Below are positions 56,784 to 64,000 of a stretch of 64,000 nt of DNA, one piece after another; position 1 is the stretch's first letter; each line of letters starts with the position of its first letter. Below the pieces are notes generated by a model. It had not been told where the DNA came from, did not search any database, and saw only the letters and a program-made list of their open reading frames with translations. Location: NCBI RefSeq assembly GCF_025822605.1, contig NZ_JACKTY010000028.1, positions 310,555 through 374,554 on the forward strand. Reading direction: 5' to 3'. The stretch comes from Mycolicibacterium komossense. Its GTDB lineage: Bacteria; Actinomycetota; Actinomycetes; Mycobacteriales; Mycobacteriaceae. The position numbers were made by a program, and so were the translations under genes.

Positions 56784-57556
56784 GTGAAGCACTTTTCCCA
56801 CCGGGCACTTTCACGCCCGATCCGCGGCCGAGCACCGTGCAGAAGATGCTGGCCGCCCAGTTCGGGCTCGAACTCAAACTTCTGCTGCGCAACGGTGAGC
56901 AGCTCCTGCTGACGATGTTCATCCCGATCACCCTGCTGATCGGGCTGACGCTGCTGCCACTGGGTTCGTTCGGCGACCACCGGGCTGCCACCTTCGTTCC
57001 GGCCATCATGGCGCTGGCCGTAATCTCCACCGCATTCACCGGTCAGGCCATCGCCGTCGCCTTCGACCGCCGCTACGGAGCCCTGAAACGACTGGGCGCC
57101 ACCGCCCTGCCCGTCTGGGGCATCATCGCCGGCAAATCGCTGGCCGTCATCGCCGTGGTGTTCCTGCAGGCAATCGTGTTGGGCGTCATCGGAGTTGCGC
57201 TCGGCTGGCGGCCCGAACCGGTCGGACTGCTACTGGGCGCTGTCGTCATCGCGCTGGGCACAGCGGGTTTCGCCGCGCTGGGCCTGCTGCTTGGCGGCAC
57301 GCTGAAGGCCGAGATCGTGTTGGCCGTCGCCAACCTCCTGTGGTTCGTCTTCGCGGGCCTCGGCGCCCTGACCCTGGAGACGGGCGCTGTTCCCACCGCC
57401 ATCAGATGGGTCGCCCGGCTGACCCCGTCCGGCGCACTGACCGAGGCGCTGTCGCAGGCCGTGACGATGTCGCTCGACTGGTTCGGGCTGGCCGTCCTCG
57501 CGGTGTGGGGCGTCATCGCGGCCGTCTGCGCGCTGCGATGGTTCCGCTTCACCTGA
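56780..57556 (+). CDS. ABC-2 type transporter permease
   Basis: 258 residues with six predicted transmembrane helices, first near LLTMFIPITLLIGLTLLPLG. ABC-2 family features include the FTGQAIAVAFDRRYGALKRL amphipathic segment. It overlaps the ATPase gene by four bases (ATGA), so the two form an exporter. No transported compound can be named. Counterpart of Rv1457c. Confidence 0.93.
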   Translation: MSEALFPPGTFTPDPRPSTVQKMLAAQFGLELKLLLRNGEQLLLTMFIPITLLIGLTLLPLGSFGDHRAATFVPAIMALAVISTAFTGQAIAVAFDRRYGALKRLGATALPVWGIIAGKSLAVIAVVFLQAIVLGVIGVALGWRPEPVGLLLGAVVIALGTAGFAALGLLLGGTLKAEIVLAVANLLWFVFAGLGALTLETGAVPTAIRWVARLTPSGALTEALSQAVTMSLDWFGLAVLAVWGVIAAVCALRWFRFT

Positions 57557-57611
57557 GCACTATCCCGTGGTGGGTCCGGCCAGGTGCGGCGCCGACGAGA
57601 TCTGGGTCGAG

Positions 57612-57660
57612 CGTCCAGTTGCGACACGCCTGAGGTGCGAAAACGCGCGCTAACTGGACG
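57612..57660. repeat. inverted repeat between the permease gene and ctaA
   Basis: CGTCCAGTT (57612-57620) and AACTGGACG (57652-57660) are perfect complements around 31 bases of mostly G+C sequence. It lies 55 bp after the permease stop, so it could form a stem that limits readthrough, though no T-run follows. The general look, a long spacer with 9-15 bp arms between genes, resembles the element before fabG1. Confidence 0.6.
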
Positions 57661-57707
57661 TACGACGAAGTAGCGGCACCCGACCGTGGAGTCGCTCCCA
57701 CCATGTC

Positions 57708-57762
57708 CCTACTACGGCCGTACTACCGCCCTACTACGGCCCTACTACGGCCCTACTACGGC
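57708..57762. repeat. five tandem 11-bp repeats upstream of ctaA
   Basis: The unit CCTACTACGGC occurs at 57708-57718, 57730-57740, 57741-57751 and 57752-57762, with a variant CGTACTACCGC at 57719-57729. All five are head to tail, spaced close to one helical turn, and the array ends 30 bp before the ctaA start codon. The phasing would place five sites on one face of the DNA. Confidence 0.9.
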
Positions 57763-57792
57763 CTGTAGTTTGCCGTCCTCTACGATCGGGCG

Positions 57793-58758
57793 ATGTCCGT
57801 CAGTCGGTTTTTCCTGCGGCTGGTCGACGTGTTGCCCATGCCGAGCTTGCGGGCGCAGCGCGTCGTCGCGGCCCTGGTCATCCTCACCCAGGGCGGTATT
57901 GCCGTCACCGGTGCGATCGTCCGGGTGACGGCGTCAGGCCTTGGCTGTCCGACGTGGCCGCAGTGCTTTCCCGGCAGCTTCATCCCGGTCGCGCACGCCG
58001 AGGTGCCCCGCATCCACCAGGCCGTCGAATTCGGCAACCGCATGATCACCTTCGCGGTGGTGCTGACCGCGATCGCCGCCGTCCTGGCCGTCACCCGGGC
58101 CCGGCGCCGGCGCGAGGTGTTGGTGTATGCCTGGCTGATGCCCGCCTCGACGGTGGTGCAGGCGGTGCTCGGCGGAATCACCGTGCTCACCGGGCTGCTG
58201 TGGTGGACAGTGGCGATTCACCTGCTGGCCTCGATGACCATGGTGTGGCTCGCGGTCCTGCTGTACGTCAAGATCGGCGAGCCCGATGAAGCTGGATCCG
58301 GCGTGGCGCGGCTGCAGGTGCCGAAGGCCTTGCGTGCGTTGACGTTCCTCAGCGCCATAGTGCTCGCCGCGGTTCTGGTGACCGGGACGTTCGTCACGGG
58401 GGCCGGACCGCACGCCGGCGACAAGAGCGTAGACCGTCCGGTGGTGCGGCTACAGGTCGAGATCACCACGCTGGTGCACGCCCATTCGACGCTGCTGGTT
58501 GCCTATCTGGCGCTGCTGGTCGGGCTCGGTTTCGGCTTGGTGGCTGTGCGCGCCGCCCGGCCGATACGTACGCGCCTCGTCGTGCTGGTGGCCCTGGTCT
58601 GCGCTCAGGGCGTCGTCGGCGCGGTGCAGTTTTTCACCGGAGTGCCCGCAGCTCTGGTCGCGGTGCACGTCGCGGGTGCGGCGGCCTGTACCGCAGCGAC
58701 CGCGGCGCTGTGGGCGTCGATGCGACCACGCAGCGAGGCGCAGTCCGCGCCGGACTGA
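57793..58758 (+). CDS. ctaA: haem A synthase CtaA (COX15 family)
   Basis: 321 residues with eight predicted helices. It oxidises haem O to haem A for cytochrome aa3 oxidase. Haem-ligand histidines include H75 (RIHQAVEFGNRM) and H143 (AIHLLASMTM) in the first half and VHAHSTLL and VHVAGAAA in the second. C52 and C58 (GCPTWPQC) form the outer-loop cysteine pair seen in Gram-positive CtaA. Follows the ABC exporter after 236 bp with the 11-bp repeat array between them. Counterpart of Rv1456c. Confidence 0.95.
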   Translation: MSVSRFFLRLVDVLPMPSLRAQRVVAALVILTQGGIAVTGAIVRVTASGLGCPTWPQCFPGSFIPVAHAEVPRIHQAVEFGNRMITFAVVLTAIAAVLAVTRARRRREVLVYAWLMPASTVVQAVLGGITVLTGLLWWTVAIHLLASMTMVWLAVLLYVKIGEPDEAGSGVARLQVPKALRALTFLSAIVLAAVLVTGTFVTGAGPHAGDKSVDRPVVRLQVEITTLVHAHSTLLVAYLALLVGLGFGLVAVRAARPIRTRLVVLVALVCAQGVVGAVQFFTGVPAALVAVHVAGAAACTAATAALWASMRPRSEAQSAPD

Positions 58759-58809
58759 GCGTTTCCCGCTCACACCATCCACACATGACGGTCGATATCG
58801 TTGTGATAT

Positions 58810-58826
58810 CTGTGAATAATTAACAG
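58810..58826. promoter_or_regulatory. candidate DeoR operator, site 1
   Basis: CTGTGAATAATTAACAG fits CTGTGA-N5-TAACAG, an imperfect inverted repeat. It lies 8 bp upstream of the first possible start codon of the DeoR gene, which suggests autoregulation. Two similar sites occur in the divergent region at 61.2 kb. Confidence 0.6.
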
Positions 58827-58834
58827 CCTGCTCT

Positions 58835-59650
58835 ATGCTGAGCTGCATGGCACCTGGCTTGAGCTCACACGCTCGGCGGGCGGCGATCGCCGCCCGCATC
58901 CACACCGACCGCGAGGTGGACTTCGCCACGCTGGCCGATGAATTCGGTGTTTCGGCGATGACCATCCGCCGTGATATCGAGCGGTTGGAGGATCAGGGCG
59001 TTGCGCGTCGGGTGCTCGGCGGGGCAATCGCGTTCGGCGGCAAATCGACCGAGCCATCCTTTGCCGCGCGGGCGGCCGATTCCGCCGACGAGAAACTGCA
59101 CATCGCGCGCGCGGTCGCCGACCTGCTGACTCCACACGAGACGGTGATCCTCGACAGCGGCAGCACCGTACTGGCCGTGGCGCGCGCTCTGCGGGGCCGC
59201 GATCTCGGGCTGACGGTGATCACCCCCAGCGTTCTGGTGGCTGTCGAGCTGGCCGACGAACCGGAGACCACGATCCTGCTGACTGGCGGCAAGGTCCGCC
59301 CGGGGGAACTCAGCCTGATCGGCGCGGAGGCCGAGGATTTCTACTTGCGCTACAACTGCGACACCTACGTGATGGGTATCGCGGGCGTGGACGGTAAGCG
59401 CGGGGCGTCGGAGTATCACCGAGAAGAGGGCAACGTCAAGCAGGCGGCCATGCGCTCGGCAGACCGGGTGATAGTGGCCGCCGACGCCACCAAACTGGGC
59501 CGCGTGCAATTGATCAATGTCGCTCCAGTGGCCGATATTTCGGTGCTCGTCACCGATGGATCGCCGGCGCATCCGACGGTCGCGGCACTGAGGGCCGCAG
59601 GCGTCGACGTGGTGTGCGTCAACGCCGCCCGGTCAACGCCAGCGGGCTGA
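58835..59650 (+). CDS. DeoR-family transcriptional regulator
   Basis: 271 residues from ATG 58835 (ATG 58847 would also fit). N-terminal helix-turn-helix VDFATLADEFGVSAMTIRRD matches the DeoR signature. The C-terminal sugar-phosphate-binding domain has DEKLHIARAVADLL, VILDSGSTVLAVARAL and the KQAAMRSADRVIVAADATKLG tail motif. It is probably a repressor relieved by a phosphorylated sugar made by the FGGY kinase in this island. Its 3' end overlaps the inositol-monophosphatase-like gene by 18 bp on the opposite strand. Confidence 0.94.
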   Translation: MLSCMAPGLSSHARRAAIAARIHTDREVDFATLADEFGVSAMTIRRDIERLEDQGVARRVLGGAIAFGGKSTEPSFAARAADSADEKLHIARAVADLLTPHETVILDSGSTVLAVARALRGRDLGLTVITPSVLVAVELADEPETTILLTGGKVRPGELSLIGAEAEDFYLRYNCDTYVMGIAGVDGKRGASEYHREEGNVKQAAMRSADRVIVAADATKLGRVQLINVAPVADISVLVTDGSPAHPTVAALRAAGVDVVCVNAARSTPAG

Positions 59651-60361
59651 CACCGCGCCGGAGTCCCGCATGACCTCGGCTCCAGCCTCTTCAGCGATCA
59701 AGGCGCCCGCCGCCCAGTCGTGGACCGCCAGATCATCCTCGACAAACGCGTCGAGACTGCCTTGTGCCAGCAGGCACAGATCGATTGCCGCCGCACCGAA
59801 CCGCCGCATGTCGGTGTATCCGGCCATCAGGGTGTTCAGCTCCCGCAGTTGACGCCGACGATGACCCGGGTCGTAGGACAGCCCGGTCCCGACCAGGCGC
59901 ACCGTCGACTGCAGCAGCGAAATCGGCAACGCCACCGTCTCGCCATTCGACTCGAGTTGTGCGCCAGCACCTTTGGCTGCGCTCCAGGTGGATCCCAGGG
60001 CGGGTGCGGACACCGCACCCGCCAGCCAACTACCGTCGGAGATCGAACGCACCCCCACCGACGTGGCGAAGTAGGGAATTCGACGGGTGTAGTTGGTGGT
60101 GCCATCGAGGGGGTCCACCACCCACTGCAGCGTTCCCGAACCGACATGTTCGGCAAGTTCCTCACCCAGCACCGAATCATGGGGCCTGGCCGCGAGGAGG
60201 ACTGCGCGTACCACCTCCTCGGCAGCACGATCCACAGCGGTCACCACGTCACCGGGCGCGCTCTTGGTCGCCACGTCGACCGATTCGCCCAGTTTCTGCA
60301 GACAGACAGCTGCTCCGCGACGCGCAGCCTCGACCGCGAGCCGACGAAGATCCTCACTCAT
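59633..60361 (-). CDS. inositol-monophosphatase-like phosphatase
   Basis: 242 residues. Mg-dependent sugar-phosphatase fold with GEE (66-68), DPLDGTTNY (83-91) and the second metal motif HDWAAGALIAEEAG, all complete, so probably active. Family members dephosphorylate inositol-1-phosphate, histidinol phosphate, fructose-1,6-bisphosphate or similar. The start overlaps the BtpA stop by four bases, giving an operon. Context suggests the substrate is an intermediate of the local sugar or polyol pathway, not inositol phosphate for phospholipids. Confidence 0.9.
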   Translation of the reverse strand: MSEDLRRLAVEAARRGAAVCLQKLGESVDVATKSAPGDVVTAVDRAAEEVVRAVLLAARPHDSVLGEELAEHVGSGTLQWVVDPLDGTTNYTRRIPYFATSVGVRSISDGSWLAGAVSAPALGSTWSAAKGAGAQLESNGETVALPISLLQSTVRLVGTGLSYDPGHRRRQLRELNTLMAGYTDMRRFGAAAIDLCLLAQGSLDAFVEDDLAVHDWAAGALIAEEAGAEVMRDSGAVSARWR

Positions 60362-61173
60362 AACGTCTGACGGAATTCTTTGACCACACCCATCAATTCG
60401 GCGACCCTGGAGGCGACCGCCCTATTCTCGAAGAGACCGTCTTCCTTGAAGTAGGTGCCGACGATCGCCCCGTCGGCGATCGACAGCTGATCCGCCGCAT
60501 TGTGTGCACGCACACCGGTATTGACGAAGACCGGCACTGCGCCGGCCGAATCCTTGACCACGCGTAGCGCCTGCGAGTCGGTCGGCGCCCCCGCCGTGAG
60601 GCCCGAGACGCAGATCGCGTCGGGCCGGGTGGCGAACACCGTCGTCGCCGTGACCGACGCGAGATCACGCTCAGCGAGGTAGACAGCAGATTCCGGCACG
60701 ATGTTGAACAACAACTTCACGCCATCGCCGCCGATGCGGTGGCGATGGCGGGCGGTCGCCCCGACGTTGGTGTTCCACAGCCCGAAGTCGCTGGCATAGA
60801 CACCGGTGAAGATCTCCCGCACCCACTGCGCTCCGGTTGCGACGGCCAGGTCGATAGACGCTCGGCCGTCCCACAACACATTGACGCCGAAGGGGACGGT
60901 GAATTCCCCCAGCAACTCACCGATCACTCGTGCCATCGTGATCGCGGTGATCGGCTCGGTCTGCGTGAGGTACGGCAGGCTGAACTCATTGGAGATCATC
61001 ACGCCGTCGACGCCGCCCTCCTGCAGCGCCGCAAGTTCACCGCGCGCCCGGTCGACGACAGCGGCGATTCCCGCGACGGAATCGAATCCGGGATCGCCGG
61101 GCAACGCAGCCAGGTGCAGCATCGCGATCACCGGCTTGCGCACGGCAAATACCTCGTCGAGCCAAGTTGTCAT
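60358..61173 (-). CDS. BtpA/SgcQ family TIM-barrel protein
   Basis: 271 residues from ATG 61173, with GAGAGGG about 9 bases upstream. Family signatures are VIAMLHLAALPGDPGFDS at the N-terminus, GVDGVMISNEFSLPY, and the phosphate-binding VPVFVNTGVRAHN near the C-terminus. BtpA was named for photosystem I assembly in cyanobacteria, but in other bacteria members (such as SgcQ) sit in carbohydrate gene clusters and are presumed enzymes. Here it is operonic with a sugar-phosphatase and divergent from a kinase, which supports an enzymatic role; the reaction is unknown. Confidence 0.9.
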   Translation of the reverse strand: MTTWLDEVFAVRKPVIAMLHLAALPGDPGFDSVAGIAAVVDRARGELAALQEGGVDGVMISNEFSLPYLTQTEPITAITMARVIGELLGEFTVPFGVNVLWDGRASIDLAVATGAQWVREIFTGVYASDFGLWNTNVGATARHRHRIGGDGVKLLFNIVPESAVYLAERDLASVTATTVFATRPDAICVSGLTAGAPTDSQALRVVKDSAGAVPVFVNTGVRAHNAADQLSIADGAIVGTYFKEDGLFENRAVASRVAELMGVVKEFRQTL

Positions 61174-61217
61174 GAGGAGCCCTCTCCGTTGTCCATCGTC
61201 CGCACGTTCCAAGATCG

Positions 61218-61234
61218 GTGTTACTAAATCACAG
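61218..61234. promoter_or_regulatory. candidate DeoR operator, site 2
   Basis: On the minus strand the sequence reads CTGTGATTTAGTAACAC, matching CTGTGA-N5-TAACAG except at the last base. It lies 45 bp upstream of the BtpA start codon, positioned to control the BtpA-phosphatase operon. Confidence 0.58.
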
Positions 61235-61279
61235 TTAGCGTACAGAATCTCGTGACATTGCGTTACATTCCCACATATC

Positions 61280-61296
61280 TTGTGAGAATCTAACAG
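61280..61296. promoter_or_regulatory. candidate DeoR operator, site 3
   Basis: TTGTGAGAATCTAACAG matches CTGTGA-N5-TAACAG except at the first base. It lies 64 bp upstream of the FGGY kinase start codon, in the same divergent region as site 2. Confidence 0.58.
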
Positions 61297-61360
61297 ACGC
61301 AGGGTAGTGTGATCTCACTGCGACGGAGCTTGGTGCGCAGCACCCAACAGAGAGGACGGC

Positions 61361-62848
61361 ATGGCAGAGTTCACGATTGGCGTCGACATCGGCACCACGG
61401 GAACCAAAACCGTGCTCGTCGATGTCGCCGAGGCACGCATCGTCGCCCAGGCCGCACGAGAGACCCGGCTCTACGCCGACGCCCCCGGCCGAGCCGAAGC
61501 CGATCCCGCCCAGTGGCTGCACAACGTGCACGACGGCATTCGCGCAGTGCTGGCCGAATCGGGCGTGAGTACCGAGCGGATCGGCGCACTGGCCACCACC
61601 GGCATGGTTCCCGCGGTGGTACCCGTGGACAGCGCCGGCGCGCCGGTGGGTCGCGCGCTTTTGCAGAACGACGCCCGCGCCACCCGGGAAATCGATGAAC
61701 TCAGAGGGCTGCTCGACGCCGAGGCGGTACTGGCCGCGACGGGCTCGGCGATCACCCAGCAGTCGGTTGCTCCGACCGCACTCTGGTTGCGTCGGCACGC
61801 GCCTGAGACCTGGAGTGACACCGCACATCTGGTCGGCTCGTACGACTGGGTGCTGATGGCTTTGGGCGCAGATCCCCACGTGGAATTGAACTGGGCCATC
61901 GAATCCGGGCTCGGCACCGTTGCCGGCGAGCGATTCGAGCCGATGTTCACCGCGGCCGAACTCGCCACCGATCTGGTGCCGCGGGTACTGGCGCCGGGGG
62001 CGCAGGCCGGCGAGCTCAGCTCGGCTGCTGCCGCCGCCACCGGACTTCCTGTCGGTCTACCCCTCATCGTCGGCGGCGCCGACCACGTGCTGTCTGCCTA
62101 TGCAGCGGGTGTGAACAGCGCGGGTGACTGGCTGGTGAAGCTCGGCGGCGCCGGCGACATTCTGGCGGCCAGCGATCGTCCGGTCATCGACGGCCGGATG
62201 TACCTCGACGCGCATCCGATCCCAGGACACTGGCTTCCCAACGGCTGCATGGCGACCAGCGGCAGTCTGATCCGGTGGTTCCAGACGCTCTCCGGCGGCG
62301 TCGACCTGCTCGCGCTCGACGACGAGGCGGAGCATCGCGAGCCGGCCGAAATACTCTGTCTCCCCTACTTTCTCGGCGAGAAGAGCCCGTTGCACGATCC
62401 TGATCTGCGCGGCGCCTTCGTGGGACTGGATCTGGCCCACAGCCGTGCCGACATGTACCGGTCGGTGCTGGAGGCCATCGCGTTCGGCTTCAAACACCAC
62501 ACCGAGGTTTTCGATTCGATGGGCGTCCCGCTGCGGCGGGCGCTGGTCACCAACGGTGGCAGTCGCTCGGTGCTCTGGAAGCAGATCCTCGCCGACGTCC
62601 TCGACACGCCGCTGTCCCCGATCATCGGACATCCGGGCGCCTCACTGGGCGCGGCGGTGATCGCCGCGGTCGGCGTCGGCATCCTCGTCGACTTCAACCA
62701 GACCGCAAACTTCCGGACTCTGGGCGAACCCGTCACCCCCGATGCGCGCAACGCAGCGCGCTACGCCGACGCGTACGCCGAATGGCGCACGCTCGGCGAT
62801 GTCCTGACTCCCGTCTCACACCGCCTCGCACGAAGGAACCGACCATGA
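61361..62848 (+). CDS. FGGY-family carbohydrate kinase
   Basis: 495 residues. Actin-like ATPase fold: N-terminal phosphate loop GVDIGTTGTKTVLVDV, catalytic aspartate candidate in GGADHVLSAYAAG, and the adenosine motif TNGGSRSVLWKQILAD followed by GASLGAAVIAAV. It phosphorylates a sugar or polyol, xylulose/erythrulose-like by general family resemblance; the exact substrate is not clear. It is the first gene of a kinase-dehydrogenase-binding-protein transcript and overlaps the next gene by four bases (ATGA). Confidence 0.93.
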   Translation: MAEFTIGVDIGTTGTKTVLVDVAEARIVAQAARETRLYADAPGRAEADPAQWLHNVHDGIRAVLAESGVSTERIGALATTGMVPAVVPVDSAGAPVGRALLQNDARATREIDELRGLLDAEAVLAATGSAITQQSVAPTALWLRRHAPETWSDTAHLVGSYDWVLMALGADPHVELNWAIESGLGTVAGERFEPMFTAAELATDLVPRVLAPGAQAGELSSAAAAATGLPVGLPLIVGGADHVLSAYAAGVNSAGDWLVKLGGAGDILAASDRPVIDGRMYLDAHPIPGHWLPNGCMATSGSLIRWFQTLSGGVDLLALDDEAEHREPAEILCLPYFLGEKSPLHDPDLRGAFVGLDLAHSRADMYRSVLEAIAFGFKHHTEVFDSMGVPLRRALVTNGGSRSVLWKQILADVLDTPLSPIIGHPGASLGAAVIAAVGVGILVDFNQTANFRTLGEPVTPDARNAARYADAYAEWRTLGDVLTPVSHRLARRNRP

Positions 62849-63639
62849 CTTCCTCTCCCAGCTCGTCCAGCCGCACCGTGGTTGTCACCGGCGCCGGTTC
62901 AGGTATCGGCCGCGCCATCGCCACCACACTCGCCGATCGTGGCTGGCGAGTGGTGGTCACCGATGTCAACGCGGCCGGCGCCGCGGAGACCGTCGCCGCA
63001 CTGGCCGGCGGTGCCGAGCGCGGCCACGAGTCGGCCCATCTCGATGTGACCGACGGAGCAGCGGCGACGGTGCTGGCCGATGACGTCGCCGATCGCCTCG
63101 GTCTGCAGGCCTGGGTCAACAACGCGGGAATCTCGGCGATGGAGCGGTTCGTCGACGTCTCGCCTGAGCAATACCAGCGCACCCTCGACATCAACCTCAA
63201 GGGCGTGTTCCTGTGCGGGCAGGCCGCCGCGCGGACGATGATCCGCACCGGCACCCAGGGCTCGATCGTCAACACCGCATCGATGGCCGCCAAGCAGGGC
63301 CGCGTGCCATTCCTCTCCGACTATGTGGCATCGAAATTCGGCGTGCTAGGGCTCACCCAGGCGATGGCTTTCGAGCTGGCGGCCAACCAGATCACCGTCA
63401 ACTGCGTGTGCCCCGGGTTTGTCGCGACCCCCATGCAATCGCGCGAGCTGGAGTGGGAGGCCCGCCTGACCGGCTCCACACCCGAAGGCGTCCAGAAGTC
63501 GTGGATCGACGCCACCCCGCTGGCTCGCCTGCAGACCCCCGATGACGTCGCACGCGCGGTGGCATTCCTGGTCTCCGATGACGCCCGGTTCATCACCGGC
63601 GAAGCGCTCTCGGTCAACGGTGGCGCCTACATGGATTGA
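62845..63639 (+). CDS. short-chain dehydrogenase/reductase (polyol dehydrogenase-like)
   Basis: 264 residues from ATG 62845 in the ATGA overlap. Classical SDR: cofactor motif TGAGSGIG, NNAGI, catalytic serine in NTASMAAKQG and YxxxK in DYVASKFG. The aspartate after the second strand (VVVTDVN) points to NAD rather than NADP. With a kinase and a sugar-binding protein it probably oxidises a polyol or sugar acid taken up by the transporter. Confidence 0.93.
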   Translation: MTSSPSSSSRTVVVTGAGSGIGRAIATTLADRGWRVVVTDVNAAGAAETVAALAGGAERGHESAHLDVTDGAAATVLADDVADRLGLQAWVNNAGISAMERFVDVSPEQYQRTLDINLKGVFLCGQAAARTMIRTGTQGSIVNTASMAAKQGRVPFLSDYVASKFGVLGLTQAMAFELAANQITVNCVCPGFVATPMQSRELEWEARLTGSTPEGVQKSWIDATPLARLQTPDDVARAVAFLVSDDARFITGEALSVNGGAYMD

Positions 63640-63703
63640 GTTCGCGCCGGGCACGCATGAGCGACTCGATCCACCCAACCCGCACAAGGAAAAGTGAGGA
63701 CCT

Positions 63704-64000
63704 ATGAAAATTCCGATGTTCCGCCGTCGGCACGCGGCGCGACCGACGGCGACCCGATGGATTCCGGCGCTCGTTCTGACCGGGGCACTGACCCTGGCCG
63801 GCTGCGCTGGCAGCGGCGGCTCCGGCGAACAGCAGTCTTCCGGGCTCGGCGACGTTCCCACCGACACCGAGGGCACCGTGCGGGTTCTCATGGAGAACGT
63901 GCCCGACACCGACATCGTCAAGAGCCTGGTCGGTGAATTCAACCAGAAGTATCCGAAGGTCAAAATGGAGATCGAGACCATGACCTTCGACCAGATGCGG
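63704..64000 (+). CDS. sugar ABC transporter substrate-binding lipoprotein, N-terminal part
   Basis: The first 99 residues are in the window; the gene runs off the end. An AGTGAGGA ribosome-binding site is 3 bases before the ATG. The basic N-terminus, hydrophobic core and lipobox LTLAGC predict a lipoprotein anchored after cleavage before the cysteine. The mature part begins with a Gly/Ser-rich stretch, then TVRVLMENVPDTDIVKSLVG and FNQKYPKVKMEIETM, typical of extracellular sugar-binding (family 1) proteins. It probably captures the substrate of the adjacent kinase and dehydrogenase; permease genes should follow outside the window. Confidence 0.88.
   Translation, partial: MKIPMFRRRHAARPTATRWIPALVLTGALTLAGCAGSGGSGEQQSSGLGDVPTDTEGTVRVLMENVPDTDIVKSLVGEFNQKYPKVKMEIETMTFDQMR

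Noticed and set aside
57708..57762. CRISPR-like array
   Set aside because: The 11-bp units are contiguous without spacers, and no cas genes are present; it is a simple tandem repeat.

Overview
The window is high-G+C actinobacterial chromosome whose gene order matches the ileS-to-ctaA stretch of the Mycobacterium tuberculosis chromosome (about Rv1536 down to Rv1456c), read in reverse. Mycobacterium-specific genes (inhA with fabG1, ripA/ripB, mptB, lipL, an MmpL transporter, a PapA acyltransferase and a mycocerosic-acid-synthase-type PKS) place it in Mycobacterium sensu lato. The lack of PE/PPE genes, an uninterrupted sufB and a sugar/polyol catabolic island suggest an environmental, rapidly growing Mycolicibacterium-like species. 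No rRNA, tRNA, insertion sequence, prophage or CRISPR array was seen.

Region 1 (1-2.7 kb): the 5' end of ileS on the minus strand with an isoleucine T-box leader, then a small condensation-domain-like gene divergent from a helix-turn-helix protein and a multi-pass membrane protein.

Region 2 (2.8-20.6 kb): a compact surface-lipid locus. An MmpL transporter diverges from a glycosyltransferase and a Gap-like membrane protein. These converge on a minus-strand operon of a KS-AT-DH-ER-KR-ACP polyketide synthase, a PapA acyltransferase and three tandem related HxxxD acyltransferases. It lies between lipL and ileS, where M. tuberculosis carries its lipooligosaccharide (pks5/papA4/mmpL12) locus. The likely product is an exported sugar carrying methyl-branched and other acyl chains. 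No FadD/FAAL gene is present. This is the best candidate here for an undescribed system.

Region 3 (20.6-31 kb): lipL, then methylmalonyl-CoA mutase (mutA, mutB) with its GTPase chaperone meaB. These could link to the methylmalonyl-CoA pool that Mas-type PKSs use. A TVP38-type membrane protein, an SPFH/NfeD pair and a conserved hypothetical follow.

Region 4 (30.7-43.5 kb): mycolic-acid genes fabG1-inhA with the ferrochelatase gene; MoxR, DUF58 and VWA proteins; the NlpC/P60 hydrolases RipA and RipB; and aconitase with its TetR regulator, including a good AcnR operator match.

Region 5 (43.5-58.8 kb): an ABC-F protein, enoyl-CoA hydratase and thioredoxin genes, and the whole SUF iron-sulfur operon (sufR-B-D-C-S-U-T) plus two unknowns. 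Divergently, mptB (lipomannan/lipoarabinomannan mannosyltransferase), a two-gene ABC exporter and ctaA follow. Five 11-bp tandem repeats precede ctaA.

Region 6 (58.8-64 kb): a catabolic island that replaces the expected neighbours after ctaA. It has a DeoR regulator, an inositol-monophosphatase-like protein with a BtpA/SgcQ-like protein, and a divergent FGGY kinase, short-chain dehydrogenase and sugar-binding lipoprotein that runs off the window. Three copies of a CTGTGA-N5-TAACAG-type site tie these genes into one putative DeoR regulon.
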